In this document: positions 29,541 through 38,254 of the stretch, in pieces
How the letters are laid out: every line of letters begins with the position of its first letter
Position numbering within the stretch: position 1 is the stretch's first letter
Source: Candidatus Borkfalkia excrementavium
GTDB taxonomy: Bacteria; Bacillota; Clostridia; Christensenellales; Borkfalkiaceae
DNA length: 40,757 nt
Assembly: GCA_019115945.1 (NCBI GenBank)
Contig: DXCO01000040.1
Span: 1-40,757 of the forward strand
Reading direction: 5' to 3'
Program-made: the position numbers and the translations under genes
The notes under the pieces: model-generated
The model's input: the letters and a program-made list of their open reading frames with translations, nothing else
Database searches by the model: none
Told to the model about the DNA's origin: nothing

Positions 29541-32500
29541 TTGCCGAATGCCCTCCTTTGATATTTTCGAAACGGAAAACGAATTCCGCCTCCATGTGTT
29601 TCTGTTCCAGCCGATAGCGGGGCGGCAGTTCCTCTCCGCATGCGCCCGAGCCCGCGCCGCTCATGCAAAGATCGACGTTCAGTTCCGTCGCGCGGCTCTT
29701 TTTCAGTTGAAAGGCGTATTTTTTTGCGCGAAGTTCTCCCTGCGCGTAGGGCAACGCGGAAAAAGAGATCTCTCTGTCCGCATATACGCTGAGGCGCATT
29801 TCCTTCCCCGAAACGCTTAAAAACCGCGTGCCGTTCCTGCTGCCGTATTCCTGCGGCTTCAGGTGGGTATCATATTCCGAGCGCGCGTCCGTTCGGTACA
29901 CCCCCTTTTGCGCCGCACGGCAGAGATCCGCATACGAAGAACAGGGGCCGTTCCCGTACCACTCGACATGCCGCAACGACTTTTTCAGCGGGAACAGAAG
30001 CCCGAAGCGGGGCAGGAACCGAATGTGCGCGCCTATCTCGGCGCTCAGGCGCAGAATAAAACCACTGTCAAAAAAGCGATATTCCGCCCAAATTTCCGCA
30101 ATGTTTTTGCGCCACATCGCCTGCAGGGCGATCTTCTGCCTGAACCCGCCGTCGGTCAACTGTATCTCCCCGCCCGTCGCGTAGGCGTCGTACAGCCCGC
30201 ATCCCCGCCAAAAAATGCGGTTATACATATCGTTGTCCATATCCGCGCGCGTCACGCAGAAAGATACGGGGCGTTCGAGAAATTCCGCTCCCTGCGAACG
30301 CAAAGAAAGGATGGCTCCGCCGCGCGTATCGTAACAGCAGGAAAATCCGCCGCAGGAAAAGGAAATTTCCGCGCAATCGGCAGGCAATATCCGTCCGTCT
30401 GCCGAGGCAGGCGCGTCGTTTCTCACCTTGCCCGTTCCCGCCGAGCGGGCGTGACGGTAAATTTTATCCGCATCGCTCCAGATTTGGACGGAATCCCTTC
30501 CCGCAAGGGTGTTCGCGGGAACGAAGGGCGTCTCGCCGCGCGTATAACACGAAAAGTGAATATACAGGTCTTCTGCCGCCGAAAAATCTGAAAGATCGAG
30601 AGCAAATTGCTTTTTCGCACGCGGCGGAAGGGGCGGAAGAGAGATACGGACTTCGCGCAGCACCTCTCGGCCGCTCATGATTTTTGCAAGGACCGCGAAC
30701 GACTCGTCCGCACGCGTAAAAAACAGCATGTTTTCCGCAAAAAATTCGCCGTTTTCAAAGGTGATGCGCACGGGGCGCAATACGTTTTTATATTCGTAAT
30801 ACCCTCTGTGCGGCACGCGCCTTTCATTGACAAGCCCGTCCATACAGAAGTTCCCTTCCGTTTCCTGGATCAGGCGGTCGGCCGCGGTGCCGAAATCGCC
30901 GCCGTACAGGGGCACGTTTTTATATCTTCCGAAATCGCCGCGCGCGGCGTGGTCGCAAAATTCCCACACGCAGCCGCCGATCACTTCGGGATGCCGGTAA
31001 AAACAATCGACATAGTCTCCCAGGTCGCCCGGCCCCGTGCCCATGGCGTGCGCGTATTCGCACAAAAACAGCGGCCTGCGCATTTGCGCAAAATCATACT
31101 CGATATGGGGCACCTGCTCGTCCTTTCCCGCAAGATACACGTTTTCGATCCAATCCACGTTGAAATACATGCGCGAAATAATGGAAAGTTCTTCGAATTT
31201 TTCTCCCTGCCGCTTGTTCGGCGCCACGTTGATGTCCTCGTAATGGAGCACGCGGGAGGGATCTCTCTTGGAAACTTCCCGCGCCGCGTTGCGGAAACAC
31301 CTACCCCAGCCGCTCTCGTTGCCCAAACTCCACATGACCACGCAGCCGAAATTTTTGTCCCGCTCGACGAGCCTTTGCACCCTGTCGGCAACGGCGGCCG
31401 AAAAGCGCGGATCGTCCGCAAAGGTGTCGTACAGATCGAAATCGCTCTTTCCGTTCTGTTCGAGCACGCCGTGACATTCGAGGTCCGCCTCGTCCACGAC
31501 GTAGATGCCCGCCTCGTCGCAGAGTTCCAAAAAACGCGGACAATCCGGATAATGAGAGGTGCGAACCGCGTTCATATTGCCCTGCTTGATCAGTTTCAGA
31601 TCGGATCGCATGCGCTCTTCCGTCATTACGTATCCGAAATCGAGGTCAATTTCATGGCGGTTGGCGCCCAAAAGTTTGACGGCCCTGCCGTTGACGGTAA
31701 ACACGCCGTTTTCCACAGCCACCCTGCGCAGGGCGTATTTTTGGCGGATGATCTCTCCCGATGCGGCGATCTCGACGTCGTATAGTACGGGGCGCTCCGC
31801 ATTCCACAGCGCGGGGTCCTTAAGGCGGAGAACAAGGCTCTGCCCCACCGTCTGCCCCGATGCGGCGACTTTACCGTCCAGCGAAAGCGTCACCCTCTTT
31901 TCGGCGCCGTCCGCACCCGTAAATTCAAAATGCAGTTCCGCTTCTCCGCCGCCGAACGAAGGGCGGATAAAGTAATCCCAAAGGCAGTTCTGCGGGCGGA
32001 AAAGCAGATACACCTCGCGGAAAATGCCGTTCATGCGCAGCATATCCTGCGATTCGAGATAAGAACCCGCGCACCACTTCAGATTGAGCACTTCCGCAAC
32101 ATTCTCGCCGATATGCAGAAAATCGGTGATATCATATTCTTCGCCCGAGTGTGAAACGGAGGAATACCCGACTTGCCGCCCGTTGATAAACAGGTAATAA
32201 AAACTGCTCACGCCCTCGAAACGTATGTAACATCTGTTGCCGCCCGTATAGGGAAACCTGCGGGTATACAGCGCGCAGGGCATATTTTCGGGCACATGCG
32301 GCGGATCGAAGGGAAAGGGATAGCGCGCGTTCGCATACATATGCGCGTCGTACCCCTCCGTCTGCCAGCATGAGGGCACAAGGATCGGCGCCGGATCCTT
32401 TTCGCAGATCCCGCGCAGATCGGGATAATAGCGGAACTCCCACTCTCCGCTGAGAGACACTTTTGCCCCCTCCGGCACGTAATATGCGCGCTGCGGGCAT

Positions 32501-32574
32501 GTACCGAAAGAGGGACAATCGAGCCGCTCGTAATCTTTTTTCTTCAATATATTCCTGACGATATTTATATCCAT
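29533..32574 (-). CDS. Beta-galactosidase, glycoside hydrolase family 2 (LacZ type)
   Basis: A 1013-residue cytoplasmic GH2 enzyme (no signal peptide) cleaving terminal beta-D-galactosides. Domain order is typical: sugar-binding jelly roll (about 35-195, with VPSCWQTEGYD), immunoglobulin-like domain (about 205-285), TIM barrel (about 295-600) with LLGANRHEID and SHYPDCPRF, then the large C-terminal domains including the family-specific galactose-mutarotase-like end. The acid/base Glu is about 420 in WSLGNESGWG and the nucleophile Glu about 506 in LCEYAHAMGTGPG, both intact. It is the promoter-proximal gene of a two-gene unit with the dehydrogenase-like gene. Confidence 0.93.
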   Translation of the reverse strand: MDINIVRNILKKKDYERLDCPSFGTCPQRAYYVPEGAKVSLSGEWEFRYYPDLRGICEKDPAPILVPSCWQTEGYDAHMYANARYPFPFDPPHVPENMPCALYTRRFPYTGGNRCYIRFEGVSSFYYLFINGRQVGYSSVSHSGEEYDITDFLHIGENVAEVLNLKWCAGSYLESQDMLRMNGIFREVYLLFRPQNCLWDYFIRPSFGGGEAELHFEFTGADGAEKRVTLSLDGKVAASGQTVGQSLVLRLKDPALWNAERPVLYDVEIAASGEIIRQKYALRRVAVENGVFTVNGRAVKLLGANRHEIDLDFGYVMTEERMRSDLKLIKQGNMNAVRTSHYPDCPRFLELCDEAGIYVVDEADLECHGVLEQNGKSDFDLYDTFADDPRFSAAVADRVQRLVERDKNFGCVVMWSLGNESGWGRCFRNAAREVSKRDPSRVLHYEDINVAPNKRQGEKFEELSIISRMYFNVDWIENVYLAGKDEQVPHIEYDFAQMRRPLFLCEYAHAMGTGPGDLGDYVDCFYRHPEVIGGCVWEFCDHAARGDFGRYKNVPLYGGDFGTAADRLIQETEGNFCMDGLVNERRVPHRGYYEYKNVLRPVRITFENGEFFAENMLFFTRADESFAVLAKIMSGREVLREVRISLPPLPPRAKKQFALDLSDFSAAEDLYIHFSCYTRGETPFVPANTLAGRDSVQIWSDADKIYRHARSAGTGKVRNDAPASADGRILPADCAEISFSCGGFSCCYDTRGGAILSLRSQGAEFLERPVSFCVTRADMDNDMYNRIFWRGCGLYDAYATGGEIQLTDGGFRQKIALQAMWRKNIAEIWAEYRFFDSGFILRLSAEIGAHIRFLPRFGLLFPLKKSLRHVEWYGNGPCSSYADLCRAAQKGVYRTDARSEYDTHLKPQEYGSRNGTRFLSVSGKEMRLSVYADREISFSALPYAQGELRAKKYAFQLKKSRATELNVDLCMSGAGSGACGEELPPRYRLEQKHMEAEFVFRFENIKGGHSANG

Positions 32575-32618
32575 ACGCTTACCCGACCGTTTTTCGGCAT
32601 GCGGTGCCGCTTTATTCT

Positions 32619-32647
32619 ATTATAAATGATTGTCCTGCAAATTTCAA
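32619..32647 (-). promoter_or_regulatory. Sigma-A promoter of the beta-galactosidase operon
   Basis: Minus strand TTGAAA (32642-32647), 17 bases, TATAAT (32619-32624), about 45 bases before the start codon at 32574. The rest of the 222-bp gap holds only short GC-rich stems without T runs. Confidence 0.75.
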
Positions 32648-32796
32648 TAGAGGTACAAAGATCGATAAAAAATATATAAACGATACAAAAATAAAACAAC
32701 AATGAACTTTATGCAATATAAAGCTGTTACGGCCGTTTTGCGGCCGCCCGAAAATATGCGGTTTTTGCCTCGTCAAGGCGAGCGGAGAAGAGATTT

Positions 32797-33915
32797 TCAC
32801 TCCTCCGCTTCGCTCAAAAACCGACCGATATACCCATTTTCATGCGCAAATCTGCAGCATTCCAGCACGATTTCGCGGAATTTCGGGATATAGTTGCAAT
32901 AATTTTTATAAAAATATTGCTCGTGGATCATAAACTCGAGAAAGCCGCCGCGGTGCGCGTCTTCGGCGATCTTTTTCAGTTCCGCCACGTTGACTTCCGG
33001 TTCGGGCGAATAATTGATGACGCGGTCGATGCGCGCATACGTTACGTCCAATTCGGTATCCCGCCAGAAATCGCGCGCCCCGACGTGCGGGATAAATTCC
33101 GTCGGATAAAAATAGGACACGAGCGGATCGCCGTTGTACAATTCGAAATAGCCGGCAAGGCGGCGGTATCCGAGCGCGCGCAGCGCGGCGACCCCCTCCT
33201 TTGTGACCGCCCCGAAATGTATGGTCGTCTCGCGCGCGAGCGTCTTTTCGCCGGCAAAGCGCGCGATCTCGCGATCGACCGCAAGGCAGTCGGCCGTGAT
33301 CTCTTCCGCCGAAGCGTTTTTATACGGGGACATGGGGTTTTCTTTGCGGGCATGGAAGGAAAGGCGCAGCCAGTCGGAATTTTCCTCCCATTCGCTTTTG
33401 AATTTATCGGGCATCATCGTCAGATTGAAATAGTCGGGCCGAGGCGTAAACCCGTCGAGATCCGCCGTTTCAAAAAACAGATTGAGATGCACTTTCGCGC
33501 CGTATTTTTCGTGCGCCTCGCGATAGACCGCAAGATAGGGATTTTCAAAAACGGAGCGGTATTCGTCCGCATGCTCGGCAATATCTTTCAGGCAGAGGAT
33601 ATTGTCGTCGGAGGAAAGGCGGAACCCTTTTTCCGCGTTTTTCAGCCGCCAGACGGATATTTTCGCACATTCTCCCCCGTCTGCACTTGCAAGAAGAACG
33701 TTTTTACCCCACGCAAGCACAATTTCGGCGGTGAACGTATCCCCGTTTTTTACGGCGGGAACGCCGTTGATCTGCAGCGCAGCCGCATCGCCGGCACGCA
33801 CGCGCGCGCGTATGTACAGCCGATCGCCGTCCGCTTTCCCGTCCGCCGCATTCAGGCAGTCTCCGTCCAGCGGAAACAAAAAGGTAATCTTGCCCCTGTT
33901 GAAATAATCTCTCAT
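32797..33915 (-). CDS. Divergent polysaccharide-deacetylase-like protein
   Basis: A 372-residue cytoplasmic protein. The N-terminal beta domain (about 5-85) is a small sandwich (TFLFPLDGDCLNAADG, ALQINGVPAVKNGD). From about 100 it resembles a NodB/CE4 deacetylase barrel: RLSSDDNILCLKDI with an Asp pair (about 103-104), VHLNLFFETAD, WLRLSFHARKENP with a His (about 185), TTIHFGAVTKEG (about 230) and EFMIHEQYFYKNY near the end. Asp and two His would be the metal ligands. The typical CE4 signature is only partly kept, so chemistry and substrate are uncertain. The start at 33915 follows AAAGG; a longer frame reaches 34047 but overlaps the promoter and hairpin of this gene. Confidence 0.6.
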   Translation of the reverse strand: MRDYFNRGKITFLFPLDGDCLNAADGKADGDRLYIRARVRAGDAAALQINGVPAVKNGDTFTAEIVLAWGKNVLLASADGGECAKISVWRLKNAEKGFRLSSDDNILCLKDIAEHADEYRSVFENPYLAVYREAHEKYGAKVHLNLFFETADLDGFTPRPDYFNLTMMPDKFKSEWEENSDWLRLSFHARKENPMSPYKNASAEEITADCLAVDREIARFAGEKTLARETTIHFGAVTKEGVAALRALGYRRLAGYFELYNGDPLVSYFYPTEFIPHVGARDFWRDTELDVTYARIDRVINYSPEPEVNVAELKKIAEDAHRGGFLEFMIHEQYFYKNYCNYIPKFREIVLECCRFAHENGYIGRFLSEAEE

Positions 33916-33941
33916 ATTCGCACCTTTCAAATTTGGTATTA

Positions 33942-33976
33942 AAAATCGGGGGACGGCGGATTCTCCTGCCGTCCCC
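33942..33976 (-). terminator. Terminator or attenuator before the deacetylase-like gene
   Basis: Stem GGGGACGGC (33949-33957) pairs with GCCGTCCCC (33968-33976), ten-base loop, then CGATTTTTAA on the minus strand. It ends the lipoprotein operon, yet lies downstream of the promoter at 34018-34047, so it could also attenuate transcription of the next gene. Confidence 0.7.
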
Positions 33977-34017
33977 TTGCTTGAAGCACAGCGCAAGCCG
34001 ATCTTCCGATTTTGTAC

Positions 34018-34047
34018 ATTATAAACCGACTTGCGGCGGTCTGTCAA
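34018..34047 (-). promoter_or_regulatory. Consensus promoter of the deacetylase-like gene
   Basis: Minus strand TTGACA (34042-34047), 18 bases, TATAAT (34018-34023). Predicted transcription start is near 34011. The leader contains a short stem (CTTGC with GCAAG) followed by the T-run hairpin at 33942-33976 before the start codon. Confidence 0.8.
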
Positions 34048-34050
34048 CCG

Positions 34051-34076
34051 CGTATGCCGATCATTTTCGGCATACG
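34051..34076 (-). other. Hairpin just after the large lipoprotein gene
   Basis: A 10-bp perfect stem CGTATGCCGA (34051-34060) pairs with 34067-34076 around TCATTT, 13 bases after the stop at 34090. It has no T run and probably protects the mRNA end or helps termination at the following hairpin. Confidence 0.5.
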
Positions 34077-34089
34077 GCCTCAGACCTGA

Positions 34090-37000
34090 TCACGCTACAC
34101 ACACGATCTCGGCAATATAGATTGCCGTAAACGAATGACCGCGATCGATCATGAGAGCGTTATTTCCTAAGAACAACCCTGCATACAATTCCTTGATCCT
34201 GGAAATTTCGATATCGAAGGTATGCCATTCGCCGGGCGTCATGGAACCGTACGAGAAGAAATCGTTCCCGGTCGCTCCATGTACCTTCTCCTGAGAATAC
34301 AGTTCGACATTTGCATCCGCTTCGATATAGACCGTCACGCTGACTTTGGAATAATTGTCAAGTTCACCCCAAGTTTTGCCCGGCTTGACAAAGATATTTA
34401 CCCAAGTATCCGTGCTCGTGATCTTCAGGACATCGGACTTGCCCTCGAATTCGGCAACTGCCTCGACCGACCCGACATCTACGGTAACGTTCTCTGTAGT
34501 AAGTTCGGTAAAGTTATTGCCGAGGGATTCGTCCGGTTCCGGCGTATAGAAATCGATGGACGCGATATACAGATTATATTCTCCGCCGCCAGAAAGCATA
34601 AACAGTTTATCTTTCGACATATCGTCGAACAACTGCTGAACGATATAGAATGCTTTACCCTGATGATGAGAATTCATGTAGATGCTGAGAGGCATCACAA
34701 ATTCCACCCATTGCCCACGCGTAATATTTGCCATCTCGTTGTTATAGTAATAGATGGGAATGGTTCCCTCACCCGTAATATACATTTTGATGGAAATATA
34801 ATCGTACTGGCTGAACTCACCGAAATTGCATTCGGGCGTGATGCGCACGTTGAACCATTGTTGAGCGTTTCCGTTTTTGACTTCGACGTATCCGGTATCG
34901 TCGCCGTCGAGCGCGGGCAGGTCGCCTTCAGACGCGGCGATCGCTTCCGCATCGTAGAACTTGATCGCTTCGGACGCTTCTCCTACGTAAATGTTGTCGA
35001 GTTTGTCTTCCGAATCAAATGTGACGACAGTGCCCACTTCGGTCGGAGGCGTTTCGTCTTTGATCGCGGTGACGTCATAAATATGGAATTCCTGCACGCT
35101 GTTGCCGCCCACATTCGTGAACCAGAACCAGCCCTGATCGGGAGAGGTGAGCGTATCGAAAGCGAGATCGCGGAACAGTACGGCATACACGTCGACCGTG
35201 ACCCATTCATTCAACGGAACGGTTACCCTTTCAGCATCTCCTGGCCAGAAACACATTTGGACGGTTCCGGCCGTACCGACGATGCGTATTGTCAGGCGGA
35301 TATAGTCGTAATCCGCATACGCCTCAACGCCCTGACGGGGCTGCAGGCGAAGGACGGGCCAGTTTTCCTCTCCTTGCGTAATTTCAAACTTCACATAGCC
35401 GTGCGTCGCGTCTGCGGGGCCGCTTGTCGTGTCGTCCACATAGATGGGATCTCCTGCGGAGCGCATGGACACATTGTCGATGGAAGATCTGTCAGAGAAA
35501 GACTCCACCTCGCCTGCCGCGGGCGCAGGGCGATTGACAGTGATCTCGACAGAGGTGGTGTACGGCGTTTCATTATACGTTGTCGTATATACGACCGTAT
35601 AAGTGCCGCCGAGATCTGCCGTAAACGCACCGTCGGTGACAGTGACGGGATCTCCGTAATAATTTACGGTATAATCCATTACAGCGACGAGCGTTTCCTG
35701 TGTGAGTGAATTGATCAGACTCATATCGGGCACTTCGATCTGCGCACCTGCCGCGTAACTGTCTTCCAGTTCTCCGACAAGTTTATACCCCGTTGCCGGT
35801 GCGACAACGAACGTCTCTTCATATGTACCCATATATCCGGGGTCGGAAACGGATACGGTGACCGTATACGTGCCTCCCGCAAGATTTTCGATGACTCCGC
35901 CGGATGCAGGCGTAACGACAGAGCCGTCCGGCGCGGTGATCACGCTGCTGACGTTGAACCCGTCCGCTGCAGTGACTTCGACGGTCGCGCTCTGCCCCGC
36001 GATCAGTGTTCCCGTTACATTCACGTCGATCTGCGCATCGTCGAGGTTTTTATAGACCATGATCTCCGCGATATAGATAACGCCGTCGGTAGCGTCCGTC
36101 TGACCGGACCAGATGCGGGCTTTTAACGTATCCGTTCCCTCGTCTTTCCACCAATACAGGAAATTATCGATCTCATAGACATAATCTACCCAGCGATCTG
36201 TCTGAATGCTGGTTAAAGGATGTGTAACATAAACGGTATCATTGCCGAGAATCATGCTCGTATAAGCATTGCCGCCCGACACGATATAGGCGCGGATGAC
36301 GAGATAATCGTAATCGGCATAATCAGCCATAGGACGGCGCGGCACGAAAGAAAATGCGGGCCATGCGCTGCCACCGTAAGAGAGTTCCACGACACCCGCC
36401 TCTCCCTCATAGGAATTAAGCCATCTAACATCGTTATACGACCCGTTGAATCCCATAAGGGAAGAGGCTGAATCGGGATGATCGAAGGACTCGACCTCGT
36501 TCACCGCAGGGTCAGGCCGCTCTTCCGGAGCATCTACCGTGATCGTCAGCGTGTTGATATAGGTCAGCCCGTCTTTGACGGCCGTATATGTAACGATATA
36601 TTCGCCGATATTGTTTGCCGTAAACGTACCATCGTTGACGGAGATCTCCGTACCTGACCAAACGACGGAAACATTCACCTGCGCACCGTCCAAGGTACCT
36701 GCAGGAATGGTGACCGTGTCTCCGATGGAAGGCGTATCGGTAAAGTCGCCGATCGCGATATTGGTATCCGAACCGACAGTGATCACAAAATCCATCGCAC
36801 CGCCTTCCGTGGCGTGATTTACGGTCACCGTGACCTTATACTCGCCCATGATATTTGCATCAAAGGTGTTGTTGTCCGTAAGTTGTACAGTCTTGCCGAA
36901 CGGATCGACGACCTGATAAGAGAGCGTATAATCGGTCAGATCTGCCACCGTGCCTTCCAGCGTAACGGTGTCGCCCAGTTCCACTTCCGAAGGCGTGCTC

Positions 37001-38187
37001 ATGACCGGTTCGTAGACGCGCTTAAAGCCGATCTCGTCCACATAGAAAGTATACAGATCTTTCCCGCTGTCTTTTTCAAAGCCGCCGTTTCTGATCCAGA
37101 ACAGATAGCCGCCGTCCACAGTCATCAGGCGATTGAAGCAATCGCGGGGAGATTCGCCGGGAAGATAGATATTCGGGTCGGAATAGCATACGTCCGACCG
37201 CTCTATATCTTCAGCCGTCAGGCGCACCTCGATCCACTCGTTCAGCGGATAATTGCCCAAGCCGTAATTCCAGTTGAACAGATCGACCGCCGTCCTGTCC
37301 GTTCCGTCATACGCGATGTAGCATTTGACGTACAAATAATAGAAATCGATTTCGGCGAGTTCTTCCGTCGTCATGTTGAATTTAAAATATTCGTACGTGC
37401 CGTACTGATCGGCAATCGAACCTGTGGACGCAACACCCGTAGCGCCTTCAAACGTTTCATGATATACGGGCGCCTCCTCCGCTTTGCCGTGGTCGACGTT
37501 GACGATCGACGAAACGGAGTACGGGTCATTGAAATCTTCGAACGTATTCAACGTAAGCGCGTTGCGGACGTAAAAAGTTGCACTTGCAGTACCCGTATTG
37601 CCCGAACTGTCGGTCGCGCTTGCCTCGATCAGATATTCGCCGCGCGCCGCAGGGGTGAATTTGCCGTCGGTGATCGTCTGCTCCTCTCTGTCCTCTCCGT
37701 TGACGAGATAGACTTTGATCTCAGGCGTGAGCGATTCACCGGAATCGTCGCGCACGGAGACGGCAGGCAACGTATATTCTTCGTTCACAAATCCCGACGC
37801 AGGCGAAGGGATCGTGATCGTCGGGTTGCCCTTGTCCTGCACGTTCAGGGTCAACGTACGCGTGCGCACGTCCCCTCCTCCGAGATCGGCGCTGAACGTG
37901 ATCACATAGCCGCCGGGGTCCTCCACCGCAAACTGATTGGCGAGCACAGAGATCTCTTCGCCTGCCGAGTCTTTGACAGTAACCGTGAGTCTGTAATTGT
38001 TTCCCTCCGTATCTTTGACGAACGTATCGGAGATGGTGTAGGTCGAACCGAGATCGACGGTGATCGTCTCGTTCTCGAAATCGACAAGTTCCACTCGGCT
38101 GCCGTCGTTTCCGCAAGCGGAAAGGATTCCGCCGACGGCAAAAGCGATGCAAAGCAGCAACATCAATAACAGTGACTTCTTTTTCAT
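34090..38187 (-). CDS. Giant surface lipoprotein with Ig-like and carbohydrate-binding-like domains
   Basis: A 1365-residue lipoprotein with lipobox LSAC (Cys about 25) after a hydrophobic leader. It is built from beta domains only. Two Ig-like domains lie at about 30-205, then jelly-roll domains at about 215-395 (ending FYVDEIGFKRV), 565-735 (ending YIAEIMVYKN), 910-1085, 1090-1245 and 1250-1365 (ending IYIAEIVCVA), separated by further Ig-like pairs (for example NIAIGDFTDTPSIGDTVTIP). Each jelly roll has a 'Y-D-Y-x-x-(V/I)-R-x-Y-I' strand and a closing '(Y/F)-I-A-E-I' strand, as in carbohydrate-binding modules. No catalytic motif is seen. It probably captures glycan at the cell surface. Of two adjacent ATGs the second has the better GGAG spacing (five bases). 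Confidence 0.8.
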   Translation of the reverse strand: MKKKSLLLMLLLCIAFAVGGILSACGNDGSRVELVDFENETITVDLGSTYTISDTFVKDTEGNNYRLTVTVKDSAGEEISVLANQFAVEDPGGYVITFSADLGGGDVRTRTLTLNVQDKGNPTITIPSPASGFVNEEYTLPAVSVRDDSGESLTPEIKVYLVNGEDREEQTITDGKFTPAARGEYLIEASATDSSGNTGTASATFYVRNALTLNTFEDFNDPYSVSSIVNVDHGKAEEAPVYHETFEGATGVASTGSIADQYGTYEYFKFNMTTEELAEIDFYYLYVKCYIAYDGTDRTAVDLFNWNYGLGNYPLNEWIEVRLTAEDIERSDVCYSDPNIYLPGESPRDCFNRLMTVDGGYLFWIRNGGFEKDSGKDLYTFYVDEIGFKRVYEPVMSTPSEVELGDTVTLEGTVADLTDYTLSYQVVDPFGKTVQLTDNNTFDANIMGEYKVTVTVNHATEGGAMDFVITVGSDTNIAIGDFTDTPSIGDTVTIPAGTLDGAQVNVSVVWSGTEISVNDGTFTANNIGEYIVTYTAVKDGLTYINTLTITVDAPEERPDPAVNEVESFDHPDSASSLMGFNGSYNDVRWLNSYEGEAGVVELSYGGSAWPAFSFVPRRPMADYADYDYLVIRAYIVSGGNAYTSMILGNDTVYVTHPLTSIQTDRWVDYVYEIDNFLYWWKDEGTDTLKARIWSGQTDATDGVIYIAEIMVYKNLDDAQIDVNVTGTLIAGQSATVEVTAADGFNVSSVITAPDGSVVTPASGGVIENLAGGTYTVTVSVSDPGYMGTYEETFVVAPATGYKLVGELEDSYAAGAQIEVPDMSLINSLTQETLVAVMDYTVNYYGDPVTVTDGAFTADLGGTYTVVYTTTYNETPYTTSVEITVNRPAPAAGEVESFSDRSSIDNVSMRSAGDPIYVDDTTSGPADATHGYVKFEITQGEENWPVLRLQPRQGVEAYADYDYIRLTIRIVGTAGTVQMCFWPGDAERVTVPLNEWVTVDVYAVLFRDLAFDTLTSPDQGWFWFTNVGGNSVQEFHIYDVTAIKDETPPTEVGTVVTFDSEDKLDNIYVGEASEAIKFYDAEAIAASEGDLPALDGDDTGYVEVKNGNAQQWFNVRITPECNFGEFSQYDYISIKMYITGEGTIPIYYYNNEMANITRGQWVEFVMPLSIYMNSHHQGKAFYIVQQLFDDMSKDKLFMLSGGGEYNLYIASIDFYTPEPDESLGNNFTELTTENVTVDVGSVEAVAEFEGKSDVLKITSTDTWVNIFVKPGKTWGELDNYSKVSVTVYIEADANVELYSQEKVHGATGNDFFSYGSMTPGEWHTFDIEISRIKELYAGLFLGNNALMIDRGHSFTAIYIAEIVCVA

Positions 38188-38215
38188 CATTTCTCCTTCT
38201 TATTTTTTATTTTCT

Positions 38216-38238
38216 CCCGCCGGCATCAAACCGGCGGG
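38216..38238 (-). other. Intercistronic hairpin between the two lipoprotein genes
   Basis: Stem CCCGCCGG (38216-38223) pairs with CCGGCGGG (38231-38238) around CATCAAA, with A-rich flanks on both strands and no T run. It lies in the 65-bp gap and could stabilise or process the mRNA, so that the two lipoproteins are made in different amounts. Confidence 0.5.
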
Positions 38239-38254
38239 AAAATATTACCGCACG

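Noticed and set aside
36814-38169. 451-codon plus-strand frame opposite the giant lipoprotein
   Set aside because: Arg/His/Ile-rich shadow; the minus-strand lipoprotein has a lipobox and repeated domains.
38216-38238. Terminator between the lipoprotein genes
   Set aside because: Strong stem but A-rich flanks on both strands without a T run, so it is listed as an intercistronic hairpin.
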